Assembly: GCA_964461815.1 (NCBI GenBank)
Contig: CAYWVF010000004.1
Location: 62,001 to 126,000 of the forward strand
Reading direction: 5' to 3'
Length of the DNA: 64,000 nucleotides
DNA from: JAAZBA01 sp964461815
GTDB taxonomy: Bacteria; Bacillota; Clostridia; Oscillospirales; QAMX01
Shown here: positions 1 to 9,033 of the stretch, piece by piece
How the letters are laid out: every line of letters begins with the position of its first letter
Numbering within the stretch: the stretch's first letter is position 1
The notes under the pieces: model-generated
What the model saw: the letters and a program-made list of their open reading frames with translations, nothing else
What the model was told of the DNA's origin: nothing
The model's database searches: none
Translations under genes and position numbers: made by a program

Positions 1-356
1 GCGGAGGCAAGACCTGTCTTCAATATAATGATAAGTGCAATGGATTCTGTGATATTTTCCTTTTGAAATAGTAGTACAAGCATATTCAAAGGACTTGCAA
101 GGTAGTAGCAGAAAAGCCCATAAAATTCTCCGCTCAGATTCCTGCTCCATGAGTAGAATATACTGCCCTCTCCCACTACTGCTCTGCGATACGCTTCAAA
201 ATACGAAACATATTGTCCGTTTAGATCGAGTGCCAGTACAGAGCCGTCACCAAATGGATAAACAAGTGTACATGCATATACCGCTGCAAGTATTCCGGAT
301 GCGATTATAAATGATAAGATTATCTTTGTGCGGGAGCTATTGAGTTTTATCGTCAA
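1..356 (-). CDS. YfhO-like membrane protein, N-terminal part (cut by window edge)
   Basis: The frame stays open from a TTG at 356 to the left edge, so only the first ~118 residues are visible. They show one N-terminal membrane helix (about residues 8-28), then an extracytoplasmic stretch containing DLNGQY, YRRAVVGEG and YSWSRNLSGEF. This pattern is typical of the start of Gram-positive YfhO-family multi-membrane proteins, which help transfer sugars onto lipid-linked or wall polymers. The TTG overlaps the end of the glycosyltransferase gene by 20 bases and is preceded by a GGGAGAG-like ribosome site. The overlap supports co-transcription with the GtrB and GtrA genes. The rest of the protein lies outside the window, so the family call is by resemblance and the TTG start is tentative. 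Confidence 0.6.
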   Translation of the reverse strand, partial: MTIKLNSSRTKIILSFIIASGILAAVYACTLVYPFGDGSVLALDLNGQYVSYFEAYRRAVVGEGSIFYSWSRNLSGEFYGLFCYYLASPLNMLVLLFQKENITESIALIIILKTGLAS

Positions 357-1230
357 AGCCTGCTCTCTCCCATATAAAATATTTTGGATGCTCTCTCAGC
401 TCGTTATAAATTCTCCCGACATATATCCCTACTGCTGCAATAGCGGAAAGTATACATGCTGTGCACAGTGCGATCAATGCTCCGATAGTAAATGAGGATA
501 TAGATTGTAATACGGATGCAGCAAAAAAGATAGCCGCTGCAAGCAGCACTGTACGAGAAGGAAAATTTGAGTAGGATATTATATTATCAAGAGCATATTT
601 TATCAGCTTTCTATTGCTCCATTTTGATCTGTCCCCTGCCCTTTCAGCTACACAAAAGCTTATTTGTGCTGTTTTCATCCCTATTTTCCCAACTATAGCT
701 CTGAAAAATCTGGTGTGCTCACAGTATTCGTTTATTGCTCTCACAGCATTAGCTGAAAGTAATTTAAAGTCGGATGCATCAGTCATGTCTATCTTTGATA
801 TTTTGGAAAATATTTTATTGAATAATCTTGATGCTCCTATATGCGAACGATTATCAACATTCTTAATTCCGGATATTATATCGTAGCCGTCTGTCATCCA
901 CATGTCGTACATTTTACGTGCAGTAGAAGGTGGATGCTGCATATCGCAGTCCATGATTATAACGCATTCCATATCATTGTACTTTTCACATTCGCGAAGT
1001 CCGGCATCTAAAGCACATTCTTTTCCACAGTTAGTGCTTAGACGTATTCCTTTTACTATGGAATACGAGGAACAGAGCTGTTGTATTTTATTCCATGTAT
1101 TATCGGAAGAACCGTCGTCCGAAAATACTATTTTATGATCTATGCCGACAAAGCGATCTCTGATCTCCGAATATATATAGAGAATATTTTTCTCTTCGTT
1201 AAATGCAGGGATCAATATATACACACTCAT
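337..1230 (-). CDS. GtrB/DPM1-type family 2 glycosyltransferase
   Basis: A GT2 transferase of 297 residues that probably loads a sugar from a nucleotide donor onto undecaprenyl phosphate at the cytoplasmic face. The GT-A domain starts at once (ILIPAFNEEKN), with SDDGSSDNT near residue 36 and the metal-binding DCDMQH near residue 93. Two membrane helices follow at about 228-275, as in GtrB and related polyprenyl-phosphate glycosyltransferases. I chose the ATG at 1230 because it overlaps the stop of the upstream GtrA gene in an ATGA junction. An ATG ten codons earlier lies inside that gene and would add residues not seen in the family. The gene sits between GtrA and YfhO-like genes, a common set for decorating glycolipids or wall polymers. 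The sugar donor cannot be told. Confidence 0.85.
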   Translation of the reverse strand: MSVYILIPAFNEEKNILYIYSEIRDRFVGIDHKIVFSDDGSSDNTWNKIQQLCSSYSIVKGIRLSTNCGKECALDAGLRECEKYNDMECVIIMDCDMQHPPSTARKMYDMWMTDGYDIISGIKNVDNRSHIGASRLFNKIFSKISKIDMTDASDFKLLSANAVRAINEYCEHTRFFRAIVGKIGMKTAQISFCVAERAGDRSKWSNRKLIKYALDNIISYSNFPSRTVLLAAAIFFAASVLQSISSFTIGALIALCTACILSAIAAVGIYVGRIYNELREHPKYFIWERAGFDDKTQ

Positions 1231-1643
1231 ACTTTTTTCTTCCCGGAAAACACGATCCACTTAGATGTTATATAATTTAGTATCACGACTAATACCGATC
1301 CTACAAGCTTTACGATCATATCGTTATATTCTTCGACATCTGCAAAAACATATATAAGAGCTGTTTCGAGAAGCCCTGAAAAAAGTCTCAAAAGTACAAA
1401 GCTAAAGAATTCTTCTGCTATGCCGACAGAATGTCTTGAGGTGTCTTTAAATACATAGATTTTATTTACTGTGAATGAAAATATTACTGAAATAAACCAT
1501 GCTGCGATATTAGATAAGGATGCACTGAGCCTGAATAGCTGTGAAGCGGCTATAAATATCAAAAAATTTATTATACTTGTAACGCATCCCCAGAAAAAAT
1601 ATGATGTAAGCTGCTTTTTGCTATATTTCTTATCCAAATACAT
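1227..1643 (-). CDS. GtrA-family membrane protein (putative polyprenyl-phosphate-sugar flippase)
   Basis: A small four-helix membrane protein of about 138 residues. The opening (KKQLTSYFFWGCVTSIINFLIF) and the NKIYVF motif after the second helix are typical of the GtrA family, which is thought to flip polyprenyl-phosphate sugars made by GtrB partners. The chosen ATG at 1643 has AGAGG just upstream. A GTG at 1661 in the same frame is a reasonable alternative start. The stop overlaps the GtrB start (ATGA), so translation is probably coupled. The gene lies 42 bases downstream of the SpoVB-like flippase gene (24 bases if the GTG start is used), in the same operon. Confidence 0.85.
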   Translation of the reverse strand: MYLDKKYSKKQLTSYFFWGCVTSIINFLIFIAASQLFRLSASLSNIAAWFISVIFSFTVNKIYVFKDTSRHSVGIAEEFFSFVLLRLFSGLLETALIYVFADVEEYNDMIVKLVGSVLVVILNYITSKWIVFSGKKKV

Positions 1644-1685
1644 GATACCTCTTTTCATCACCGTGCAGCCTTTTTCATAGTATTC

Positions 1686-3209
1686 TCACGAAGTAATGCT
1701 GTTATACACCCATTCGATATCATCACGTGATATACATCCCATCACCATAATAAGCAACATGTACATTGCAACAAATGTGATACATCCCAAAATAACGCCG
1801 AATACACCGTAGAATAATAAATGATTCAGCTTTACAATGAGACTCAATATAGATCCGCTCAATGCTGCTGCAAGAATAGGTTTTACGATCCAGCCGAGCC
1901 AATTCATTTTTATACCTGTCACTTTAAAGAGCCTTTTTAGGCTGAGTACAGGATTTAGGATATTGGAGACATACATGACAGCTATAAATCCGTAAAAACC
2001 CTTTGTCGGAACGATGAATGCAATCAAGAGTATGCGTATAAGTGAGTCGAATATATTGTACCAAAGCACATGCATTTGCTGATTCAGACCCTTTAGCATA
2101 CCGTCAACTATCGTATCCAGATACATCAAAGGGATGAGTGGTGCCAATATCATCATTATGTGTCCGATTTCTCTGCTATCGTATATGATTTGCCCGAGCT
2201 TTTCAGCAAATATTATAAATACTCCCGTTACAGCTATCGATAAAAGGAATGACATCCAAAGAACACGTGAAATTGCGAAATTAATGCGCTTCACATTATG
2301 CACGGAGGCTTCAGAAATCTCGGGGATCATTAAAGATGAAAAAGCACTTAGAAATGCAGATGGAAAAAACATGACGGGTATAGCCATTCCACGTACCATA
2401 CCGTATTGACTTAATGCTTTTGATGTCGAATCACCGTATTTTTTTAGCCCCTCAGGTATCATTATGTTTTCAAGTGTTCGCAGTCCCGCTCCGAGACATG
2501 AGCTTGATGCAACAGGTAATGCTATTGATAGAATACGTTTTGTGATACCTTTTGTGTCTTTTTTGATCATTTTGCCGATCTCGGTATTATATAATATATA
2601 AAGATAGACGCATGATGCGAACTCTGAGATCGTTGTGCCGATGACGATAGCTGCACAGCCGTATTCTACTCCTTTTGGTGCCAATATTCCTACAAGAACA
2701 GCGAATACTGTCATTTCCGTGAATTGCTCAATGATCTCACCTGCGGCAGGCTTTGCTGTCGAGCGTATGGCATAGAAATATCCTTTTATGCAGGATGCTA
2801 CAGCCATAAAAGGCAGACTAGGCGCAAGCAGCTTTATCGATAGTGTGGCTCTGTGATCGTTTAATATATCGTTTGCAATAAAATCAGAAAATATAAACAT
2901 TACTGCCGCTGCAGTTAGGCTTACATTAAGTGCATATGCAAATGCCCTTTTGATTATATGCGGTATGATTTCATGACGTCCACGCCCTATCTCTTCCGAT
3001 ACAAGACGCATTACAGATATACTGATCCCGGATGTAGCAAAGGTGACAGCAAACATAAACGCCGATAGTGTAAGCTGATACAGCCCCATACCCTCTGTAC
3101 CGATCCTGTTTGAAACGAATACCTTGTATGCTATACCGATCGTTCGAAGTATCAGTGACGTTACTGTTAGTATGATTATATTTTTCAGCAATAGTTTTTT
3201 CTGCAACAT
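1686..3209 (-). CDS. SpoVB/MurJ-like polysaccharide flippase (MVF/MATE superfamily)
   Basis: A 507-residue polytopic membrane protein with about 14 hydrophobic segments. The N-terminal pattern (KNIIILTVTSLILRTIG, then VFVSNRIGTEGMGLYQL and TSGISISVMRLVSEE) is characteristic of the clostridial SpoVB group within the MVF superfamily, which moves lipid-linked cell-wall precursors across the membrane. Length and helix number fit the family. The start has a very strong ribosome site (GAGGGGGG). It is the first gene of an operon with GtrA, GtrB and YfhO-like genes, which points to export of a lipid-linked glycan rather than a role confined to spores. It could equally be a general Wzx-like flippase. 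Confidence 0.82.
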   Translation of the reverse strand: MLQKKLLLKNIIILTVTSLILRTIGIAYKVFVSNRIGTEGMGLYQLTLSAFMFAVTFATSGISISVMRLVSEEIGRGRHEIIPHIIKRAFAYALNVSLTAAAVMFIFSDFIANDILNDHRATLSIKLLAPSLPFMAVASCIKGYFYAIRSTAKPAAGEIIEQFTEMTVFAVLVGILAPKGVEYGCAAIVIGTTISEFASCVYLYILYNTEIGKMIKKDTKGITKRILSIALPVASSSCLGAGLRTLENIMIPEGLKKYGDSTSKALSQYGMVRGMAIPVMFFPSAFLSAFSSLMIPEISEASVHNVKRINFAISRVLWMSFLLSIAVTGVFIIFAEKLGQIIYDSREIGHIMMILAPLIPLMYLDTIVDGMLKGLNQQMHVLWYNIFDSLIRILLIAFIVPTKGFYGFIAVMYVSNILNPVLSLKRLFKVTGIKMNWLGWIVKPILAAALSGSILSLIVKLNHLLFYGVFGVILGCITFVAMYMLLIMVMGCISRDDIEWVYNSITS

Positions 3210-3273
3210 TCATCCCCCCTCGGTAAATATATGAGATAAAGGAATTATTGATGCAGATAATTTGTCTCAACGG

Positions 3274-3302
3274 TTGATTGTTTACGTTATGTATGGTATA
3301 AT
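3274..3302 (+). promoter_or_regulatory. Sigma-A-type promoter of the UDP-GlcNAc 2-epimerase gene
   Basis: TTGATT (3274-3279) and TATAAT (3297-3302) are separated by exactly 17 bases, 35 bases before the ATG at 3337. The -10 is a perfect consensus. Confidence 0.7.
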
Positions 3303-3336
3303 TATGTAAAATCAGCTTGAAAGTGAGATACTTCAT

Positions 3337-4455
3337 ATGAATAAGATAAAGGTGATGAGTGTTTTCGGAACACGCCCGGATTCGATAAAAATGTGTCCGT
3401 TAGTACTTGAACTGCAAAAGCGTCCTGAGATAGAATCGATAGTATGTCTTACAGCTCAGCATAGACAGATGCTCGATCAGGTAATGGAGATATTCGGAGT
3501 CGATTCGAATTACGATCTTGATATAATGAAAGAGCGTCAGACGCTTCATACTATCACTACAGATATCCTTTTGGGACTTGAAAAGGTTTTAAAGGAATCT
3601 AAGCCTGACATTGTTTTAGTGCATGGCGACACGACTACATCCTTTGTAGCATCTCTTGCGGCTTTTTACGAGAAGATACCGGTAGGTCATGTAGAAGCGG
3701 GATTGCGTTCACATGATAAGTATTCACCGTATCCCGAGGAGATGAATCGATTGCTCACAGGTCGCATTGCAACATATCATTTTGCACCGACTGAGCTTAA
3801 CAGACAAAACCTTGCATCAGAGGGCATAACCGAGAATGTATTTGTCACGGGAAACACTGTCATCGACTCAATGAAATACACTATCCGTGATAATTATATA
3901 TATAAAAACGAATTCCTCAGAACTGTTGATTTTGCAGACGGTAAGTATGTGCTGCTTACAGCTCATCGACGTGAAAACCTTGGCAGAGGAATTGAAAATA
4001 TATGTGATGCTGTGCTTCGCCTCATAGATGAATTTCCGGAGCTTCACATCATATGGCCTGTTCACTTGAATCCGGCTGTCAGAGAAACAGTTTATCCAAG
4101 ACTAGGTGGAAAAGATCGCATACATTTGCTTGAGCCTACAGATGTTACGGATAATCACAATCTCATGAGTAAGTGCTGCTTTGTTATGACGGATTCCGGT
4201 GGAATACAGGAGGAGGCTACGGCTATAGGTGTGCCTACGCTTGTGCTTCGTACTGAAACCGAGAGACCTGAGGGCCTTGATACAGGTATACTTAAGCTTG
4301 CAGGTGTTGAAACGGATACAATATACAGCCTTGCACGTGAGCTTTTATGCGATAAAGAGGTGTACGAAAAAATGTCAAAGGCCGCCAACCCTTATGGTGA
4401 CGGCCATGCTTCCGAACGTATTGCTGATGCTATAATCGCAAGCTTTAATTCCTGA
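3337..4455 (+). CDS. wecB: UDP-N-acetylglucosamine 2-epimerase (non-hydrolysing)
   Basis: Interconverts UDP-GlcNAc and UDP-ManNAc in the cytoplasm, feeding wall teichoic acid, capsule or glycolipid synthesis. The 372-residue length is normal for WecB/MnaA. Visible motifs are VFGTRPDSIKMCPL at the N-terminus, HGDTTTS near residue 95, VEAGLRS, TAHRREN and TDSGGIQEEA (the UDP-binding loop). The ATG is 35 bases after the -10 of a good promoter, although the ribosome site is weak. The gene is divergent from the flippase operon and its stop lies one base from the stop of the converging AraC gene, with no room for a separate terminator. The surface-glycan context fits. Confidence 0.93.
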   Translation: MNKIKVMSVFGTRPDSIKMCPLVLELQKRPEIESIVCLTAQHRQMLDQVMEIFGVDSNYDLDIMKERQTLHTITTDILLGLEKVLKESKPDIVLVHGDTTTSFVASLAAFYEKIPVGHVEAGLRSHDKYSPYPEEMNRLLTGRIATYHFAPTELNRQNLASEGITENVFVTGNTVIDSMKYTIRDNYIYKNEFLRTVDFADGKYVLLTAHRRENLGRGIENICDAVLRLIDEFPELHIIWPVHLNPAVRETVYPRLGGKDRIHLLEPTDVTDNHNLMSKCCFVMTDSGGIQEEATAIGVPTLVLRTETERPEGLDTGILKLAGVETDTIYSLARELLCDKEVYEKMSKAANPYGDGHASERIADAIIASFNS

Positions 4456-4456
4456 A

Positions 4457-5356
4457 TCAGTTCTTCTCACTCTCAGCCAGCTTGAGCTTGGATGCTTTAT
4501 ATTCTGTCGGTGTCATATTGAATTCTTTCTTGAATGCTTTGTTGAATGTCGATATATCCATAAAGCCCGAGTTCAGGGCGATCTCTTTTACGGATTGATC
4601 TGTTGCCTGAAGAAGTGTGCATGCTTGACGCAGTCTCAACATGTTAAGATATGTATAGAATGTACAGCCTACATGCTTTTTGAACACTGCACAGAAGTAG
4701 TTCTTGTTCATTATGGCCTTGTTTGCCACTTCTTCCAGATGCAGAGGTCGTGCAAAATTGGAGTTTATATATCCCAAAGCACGCCGTATTCCCGCATGCT
4801 CCGATATCAGATTGCTTTCATCGCCTTTTCTGAGAAAATATCGTGATAAATTTATAAACAGATCTGCTATACAGAGTCGTGTGGCTGTTTTCCAACCTGG
4901 CTGCTTGTTTGTCCATTCATAGATAATCCTATCGAGTATAGTTTTGATCTTTTCGTAATGAAGAGCGTCCTTGCGTATCAGATTGATAAAATTCTCATCC
5001 GTTATTGTAAACATATTATCGGAAAATACACTTTTTACTACGCTGTCCAGACTGAACTGAATGCAATACATCTCTATTTCTGTATTTGTGTATGCATTGT
5101 GGTACTCATACGGATTTATTATAAAAATATCTCCCGGTTCGAATGCATAGGCTGTACCTGCAAATATGTTTACACCATCACCTGACTGAACGTAGTCGAT
5201 CTCCCAGAAGCTGTGATAATGCAGATCGTATTTGCCAAAGCCCTGATAGAGCGCATCTGCCTGATTGCGTATCATTCTGACGTCAAGCTCGAAATCAGGA
5301 CTTAATTCGACTTTTTGATAAAACACACTGTCAATTTTATTCATATCGTTTGCCAT
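4457..5356 (-). CDS. AraC-family transcriptional regulator with cupin sensor domain
   Basis: A 299-residue regulator. The N-terminal half is a cupin-type ligand domain (YHSFWEIDYVQSG, then FEPGDIFIINPYEYH). The C-terminal ~100 residues form the two helix-turn-helix AraC domain, ending in the usual GFMDISTFNKAFKKEFNMTPTEYK signature. Such proteins usually activate nearby sugar-metabolism genes when they bind a small molecule. It is divergent from the DegT aminotransferase gene, with 144 bases between starts, so that gene and the downstream ceramidase-like gene are the likely targets. The effector is unknown. Confidence 0.88.
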   Translation of the reverse strand: MANDMNKIDSVFYQKVELSPDFELDVRMIRNQADALYQGFGKYDLHYHSFWEIDYVQSGDGVNIFAGTAYAFEPGDIFIINPYEYHNAYTNTEIEMYCIQFSLDSVVKSVFSDNMFTITDENFINLIRKDALHYEKIKTILDRIIYEWTNKQPGWKTATRLCIADLFINLSRYFLRKGDESNLISEHAGIRRALGYINSNFARPLHLEEVANKAIMNKNYFCAVFKKHVGCTFYTYLNMLRLRQACTLLQATDQSVKEIALNSGFMDISTFNKAFKKEFNMTPTEYKASKLKLAESEKN

Positions 5357-5417
5357 AACCTTCCTCAGTATGGGAAAAAATTAAGATTCACATTTCAATT
5401 ATTATCAATATTGCATT

Positions 5418-5453
5418 TTGATATTGTAATTTACCCTAGATATATTATATAAT
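5418..5453 (+). promoter_or_regulatory. Promoter of the DegT-family aminotransferase gene
   Basis: TTGATA at 5418-5423 is followed after 17 bases by TATATT (5441-5446). A consensus TATAAT at 5448-5453 overlaps an AT-rich stretch and may be the real -10 with a different upstream element. A strong AAAAGGAG ribosome site precedes the ATG at 5501. Confidence 0.55.
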
Positions 5454-5500
5454 ATACCTATAATAAAAGCAACAAAAATTTTTAAAAGGAGATTATTAAG

Positions 5501-6766
5501 ATGGCAGAAAAAGTTATGAACGCAGCCGGTATTACAGAGCTCGGTTTCCCAATGTGGCCGCAGTTTAATCCGGATTCTTTCGTAGACGCAGTAGAACCCC
5601 TTAAAAACGGTAAGGTAAACTATTGGACAGGTCACAAGGGTATGGAATTTGAAGAGATGTTCCGTGAGTGGACAGGCGCAGCTATGGCTATTTCCTGCAC
5701 AAACGGTACAGCAGCTCTCCATATCGGTATCTCATCCCTCGGAATTGGCCCTGGCGATGAAGTTATCGTTCCTTCCTATTCCTTTATTGCAAGCTCTTTC
5801 TCTGTAGTACAGGCAGGTGCTATCCCGGTATTCTGCGATGTAACAGACGATCATACAATTGATCCTTCCAAGATCGAAGCACTTATCACAGAGCGTACAA
5901 AGGGTATCGTTGTTGTTCACCTGTACGGTGTAGTAGCTGATATGGCTCCTATTCTTGAGATCGCTAAGAAGCATAACCTTAAGGTTATCGAAGACTGTGC
6001 TCAGTGCATAGGCGGTAAGTTCGGCGACACATATGTTGGTCTTGTTGGTGATGTAGGCTGCTATTCCTTCTGCCAGTCTAAGCACTTTACAACAGCAGGC
6101 GAAGGCGGCATGGTTATCACAAAGAACGAAGACCTCGGTTGGGAATGCCGCAGCTTCCGTGATCACGGCTATGATGTTCGTACACGTATGAACATGCTCG
6201 CTCTTGAAGAGAAGCTCCCGTATATCCATCGTCGTGTTGGTTTCAACTATCGTATGACAGAGATCCAGTCAATAGTTGGTATTAACGAGCTCAAGAGATT
6301 TGATAACTGGAATCTTAAGCTTCGTAAGAAGTATGCTGCTATGTACGACAAGGCTTTCACAGGTCTTGAAGGCATTGCAAAGCTCCCGTACAATGACGAA
6401 GTTCGTCAGAACTCCTACTGGTGGTATCCGATCAACCTCGATCTCGATGTTCTTGACATTGATGCTCCGCAGTTTGTTAAGGCTCTCCAGGCTAAGAACA
6501 TTCCTTGCTACGGCATTCAGTGGCCGGAAGCTTACGAAGAAGCAGCTTATAAGGATAACTGCGGCTTCGGTACAGCTAACTTCCCGTTCAAGAGCACAGA
6601 GTACACAGATCCTAAGAGCGTTGAGTATGACAAGGTTCTCTGCCCGAACGCTAAGCGTCTTCGCAGCGTAACATTCTCACTGTTCCTCCATCCGTCATGG
6701 GGCGAAGAGCATATTGAGGCTTGTATTGCAGGCGTTAAGGCTGTTCTTGCTGAGCACAAGAAATAA
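5501..6766 (+). CDS. DegT/DnrJ/EryC1/StrS-family PLP-dependent aminotransferase
   Basis: A 421-residue sugar aminotransferase-family protein. The family normally moves an amino group onto a keto sugar nucleotide or keto-cyclitol using pyridoxal phosphate. The PLP lysine is K194 in QSKHFTTAGEGG, the cofactor-binding aspartate is in EDCAQ (about 165), and SCTNGTAALH lies near residue 66. The C-terminal part has an insertion around FGTANFPFKSTEY not usual in short family members. Codon use is markedly biased (AAG, CTC, TTC, GGC) compared with neighbours, which suggests high expression rather than transfer. It lies downstream of a divergent AraC regulator and upstream of a ceramidase-like gene. 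The substrate is unknown. Confidence 0.87.
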   Translation: MAEKVMNAAGITELGFPMWPQFNPDSFVDAVEPLKNGKVNYWTGHKGMEFEEMFREWTGAAMAISCTNGTAALHIGISSLGIGPGDEVIVPSYSFIASSFSVVQAGAIPVFCDVTDDHTIDPSKIEALITERTKGIVVVHLYGVVADMAPILEIAKKHNLKVIEDCAQCIGGKFGDTYVGLVGDVGCYSFCQSKHFTTAGEGGMVITKNEDLGWECRSFRDHGYDVRTRMNMLALEEKLPYIHRRVGFNYRMTEIQSIVGINELKRFDNWNLKLRKKYAAMYDKAFTGLEGIAKLPYNDEVRQNSYWWYPINLDLDVLDIDAPQFVKALQAKNIPCYGIQWPEAYEEAAYKDNCGFGTANFPFKSTEYTDPKSVEYDKVLCPNAKRLRSVTFSLFLHPSWGEEHIEACIAGVKAVLAEHKK

Positions 6767-6784
6767 GTTATATATAAATTATCT

Positions 6785-6815
6785 AAGAGCGAGAGCTAAT
6801 AGCTTTCGCTCTTTG
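6785..6815 (+). terminator. Hairpin between the aminotransferase and ceramidase-like genes
   Basis: AAGAGCGA pairs with TCGCTCTT and an inner AGCT/AGCT pair extends the stem, followed by TTTGC. The T-run is short, so it probably acts as a partial terminator or RNA stabiliser that lets some transcription reach the next gene. Confidence 0.5.
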
Positions 6816-6839
6816 CATATTAATATTTACTAGGAAGGA

Positions 6840-8093
6840 ATGATCGTTATATTTAAATGCGGTTTTTTTGAAAGTAATATAACACCGAGGATAGGTGCTT
6901 CAATACCCGGATATTTTGAAGACCGTATCTCAACTGCGGTACTCGATGATCTTTATGCTCATGCATATGCTTTTTCAGACGGTGCGAAAACTATAATAAT
7001 CATATCGCTCGACGCGATCCTCATATCAGCAGAAGATGTCGAATGCATCCGTAAAAAGATATTTGATGCTACTAGCATTCCTCCTTCCAATATTCTTGTA
7101 GCTGCTATACATTCACACACAGCAGGCCCTGTCACAACTTTATATTGTGTGAAGCGAAACGATGAATATGTTGATTTTCTTATCGATCGTGCTGCCGATG
7201 CCGGGATCGCTGCATTCGAAAAAATGATGCCTGCAAAACTCGGATATGCATCTACAGATGTCAGAGGTGTAGCATTTAATCGCAGATGGGTAATGACAGA
7301 CGGTAAGGTCATGACTAATCCACCGCATTGCAGTCCGGATATAGTTGCTCCTGCTGATATTACTGATCCTCAGCTTATAGTCGTGCGTATAGATCATGAT
7401 GATGGAACGCCTATGGGAATTATTACAAACTTTGCGCTCCATCTTGACTGCGTTGGCAGTTGTGTTTTTTCAGCTGATTATCCGGGAACAATGCGTAGTA
7501 TAATAAGGAACGAATACGGTGATAATATCGGATTTATGTTCCTTAACGGATGCTGTGGTAATATCAATCATGTCGATTTCGTCAACGGAAAGGTACGTGA
7601 GCATACCGAAATAGGTGAAATTCTTGCAGCTGCAGCTATTGATGCTTTTAATACTATCGAGACGACAGATAATGTGCCTGTCAATACATCCTGTGAATTT
7701 GTTACGGCAGAGATACGCTTGCCTACGGCTGAAGAGATCGCCAATGCACATTTTCATCCTTTACTTGCAAAGGAAATGGAACTGGCTGTTGAATTAGGTG
7801 GTGGAGAGGTTAACTGTGAGGTGCAGTCGATCACACTTGGAGATCTGGCTATTACAGGTATGCCCGGTGAAATGTTTTGTATATTCGGACTTATGGTAAA
7901 AGAAGGCTCTCCATACAAGATGAATTTGATTTGCGAGCTTGCAAATGGAAATAACGGATATGTATATACACGTGAAGCGAGAAAACTGGGCGGCTATGAG
8001 GCCACTGCTTCGACCTATACAAGGCTCAATGAAGAAGCAGGATATTTGATGACAAATGCGGCTATAAGAAATCTCAGAAAAATGAAGCAATAA
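6840..8093 (+). CDS. Neutral/alkaline ceramidase N-terminal-domain hydrolase
   Basis: A 417-residue protein matching the zinc-hydrolase domain of neutral/alkaline ceramidases (FESNITPRIGASIPGY at the start, AIHSHTAGP near residue 89, TNFALHLDCVG near residue 200). Bacterial proteins of this shorter type (400-450 residues) are common in carbohydrate and catabolic clusters, and most have unknown amide substrates. There is no signal peptide, so it should act in the cytoplasm, unlike secreted true ceramidases. The ATG at 6840 follows AGGAAGGA directly. It lies 73 bases after the aminotransferase gene, and the two may form one AraC-controlled unit acting on an amino sugar or amide. Confidence 0.78.
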   Translation: MIVIFKCGFFESNITPRIGASIPGYFEDRISTAVLDDLYAHAYAFSDGAKTIIIISLDAILISAEDVECIRKKIFDATSIPPSNILVAAIHSHTAGPVTTLYCVKRNDEYVDFLIDRAADAGIAAFEKMMPAKLGYASTDVRGVAFNRRWVMTDGKVMTNPPHCSPDIVAPADITDPQLIVVRIDHDDGTPMGIITNFALHLDCVGSCVFSADYPGTMRSIIRNEYGDNIGFMFLNGCCGNINHVDFVNGKVREHTEIGEILAAAAIDAFNTIETTDNVPVNTSCEFVTAEIRLPTAEEIANAHFHPLLAKEMELAVELGGGEVNCEVQSITLGDLAITGMPGEMFCIFGLMVKEGSPYKMNLICELANGNNGYVYTREARKLGGYEATASTYTRLNEEAGYLMTNAAIRNLRKMKQ

Positions 8094-8099
8094 CATATA

Positions 8100-8140
8100 A
8101 AATCGGATGTTCTACTTGAGAAAAGCAGAACATCCGATTT
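8100..8140. terminator. Bidirectional terminator between convergent genes
   Basis: A 14-base perfect inverted repeat (AAATCGGATGTTCT with its complement at 8127-8140) lies between two converging stop codons. A-rich and T-rich flanks allow it to serve both strands. Confidence 0.75.
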
Positions 8141-8147
8141 GCTTATA

Positions 8148-8975
8148 CTATTTCTTATCACATGAGGTACATATTCCGCACTGATTTGATATCGAGCGTG
8201 TTTCCGGTGGGAAAAACTCATCCAATGGGAAGCTGAATTTTTCGAACATGTCACACGGATCTTCAGATGAACTGGAGCATTCTTTTTCGGGTATACAGAA
8301 ATCATATGCAGGCATTAAGAGCTGTGTATCTCTCTCAAGACGTATGATGCTGAACTGGCCCAATGTTACATAAAGACGCTTGCCATCGCAATTATAGAGA
8401 AGCTCATCGTCAAAGCATGAACATATAGCATCGGGAAGCTCTTTGCATTCATTTCCGCAACCGCATCCACAGTCCTTTTCCGTGACCTTAACGGCAAGCG
8501 CTATAGGATCAACGACTTCAACGATCGCCTTAGGCATGTTTGTGCGCTCCCATTGCTGGATATCACTATCTCCGGGGACGTAAGTAGAAGAGAATATACG
8601 TACACTTCCTTCGCTGCCGTATAAAATGACTCGTTTATCATATGTTGCAAGACCTGTTATCTCATACGGACGACCTACACCGCAGAATGCATCGCATGTT
8701 ACACGGTAAAAATATTTGACATCTACGGTATAAAAGCCTTTGTTAAACGGTACAGATTCCACATCAATGTATACCCAGATAAGCTCTACCTTTTTAGGCT
8801 TTATCGTGCTGGATTTGTCGAGTATCTCCTGCGAGCAGCGAGTGAGCGTTACTCTAAGATCCTGCAAGCATTCTTTATCTCTGCATGAATCAAATACCTT
8901 TTTTGTGTGAACACATACTGCTTCTTTTATACAAGCTGAGTTGTGTACCGGACCCGGGCAAACTTTTTCTGGCAT
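8148..8975 (-). CDS. Cysteine-rich conserved clostridial protein, probable spore-coat component
   Basis: 275 residues with 21 cysteines, no signal peptide and no membrane helix. The N-terminal segment (KEAVCVHTKKVFDSCRDKEC followed by LQDLRV) is a signature I recognise from conserved but uncharacterised proteins of spore-forming clostridia. The middle contains a beta-rich stretch, a DCGCGCGNEC cluster, and a CGICTSC tail. Many cysteines in a cytoplasmic protein of a spore-former suggest a cross-linked coat or exosporium protein, and the upstream region has a sigma-K-like element (9034-9060). A strong AGGAGG precedes the ATG. Function is inferred, not shown. A metal-binding protein is the alternative. 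Confidence 0.7.
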   Translation of the reverse strand: MPEKVCPGPVHNSACIKEAVCVHTKKVFDSCRDKECLQDLRVTLTRCSQEILDKSSTIKPKKVELIWVYIDVESVPFNKGFYTVDVKYFYRVTCDAFCGVGRPYEITGLATYDKRVILYGSEGSVRIFSSTYVPGDSDIQQWERTNMPKAIVEVVDPIALAVKVTEKDCGCGCGNECKELPDAICSCFDDELLYNCDGKRLYVTLGQFSIIRLERDTQLLMPAYDFCIPEKECSSSSEDPCDMFEKFSFPLDEFFPPETRSISNQCGICTSCDKK

Positions 8976-9033
8976 ATTACAGTTCCTCCTGTTTGATATT
9001 TGAGCTAATGTCGTATGACATCCGTTTCAATAA

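Noticed and set aside
5732..6229. Minus-strand frame of 165 codons inside the DegT gene
   Set aside because: The plus-strand gene has PLP motifs and a strong ribosome site. The opposite frame has no recognisable pattern.
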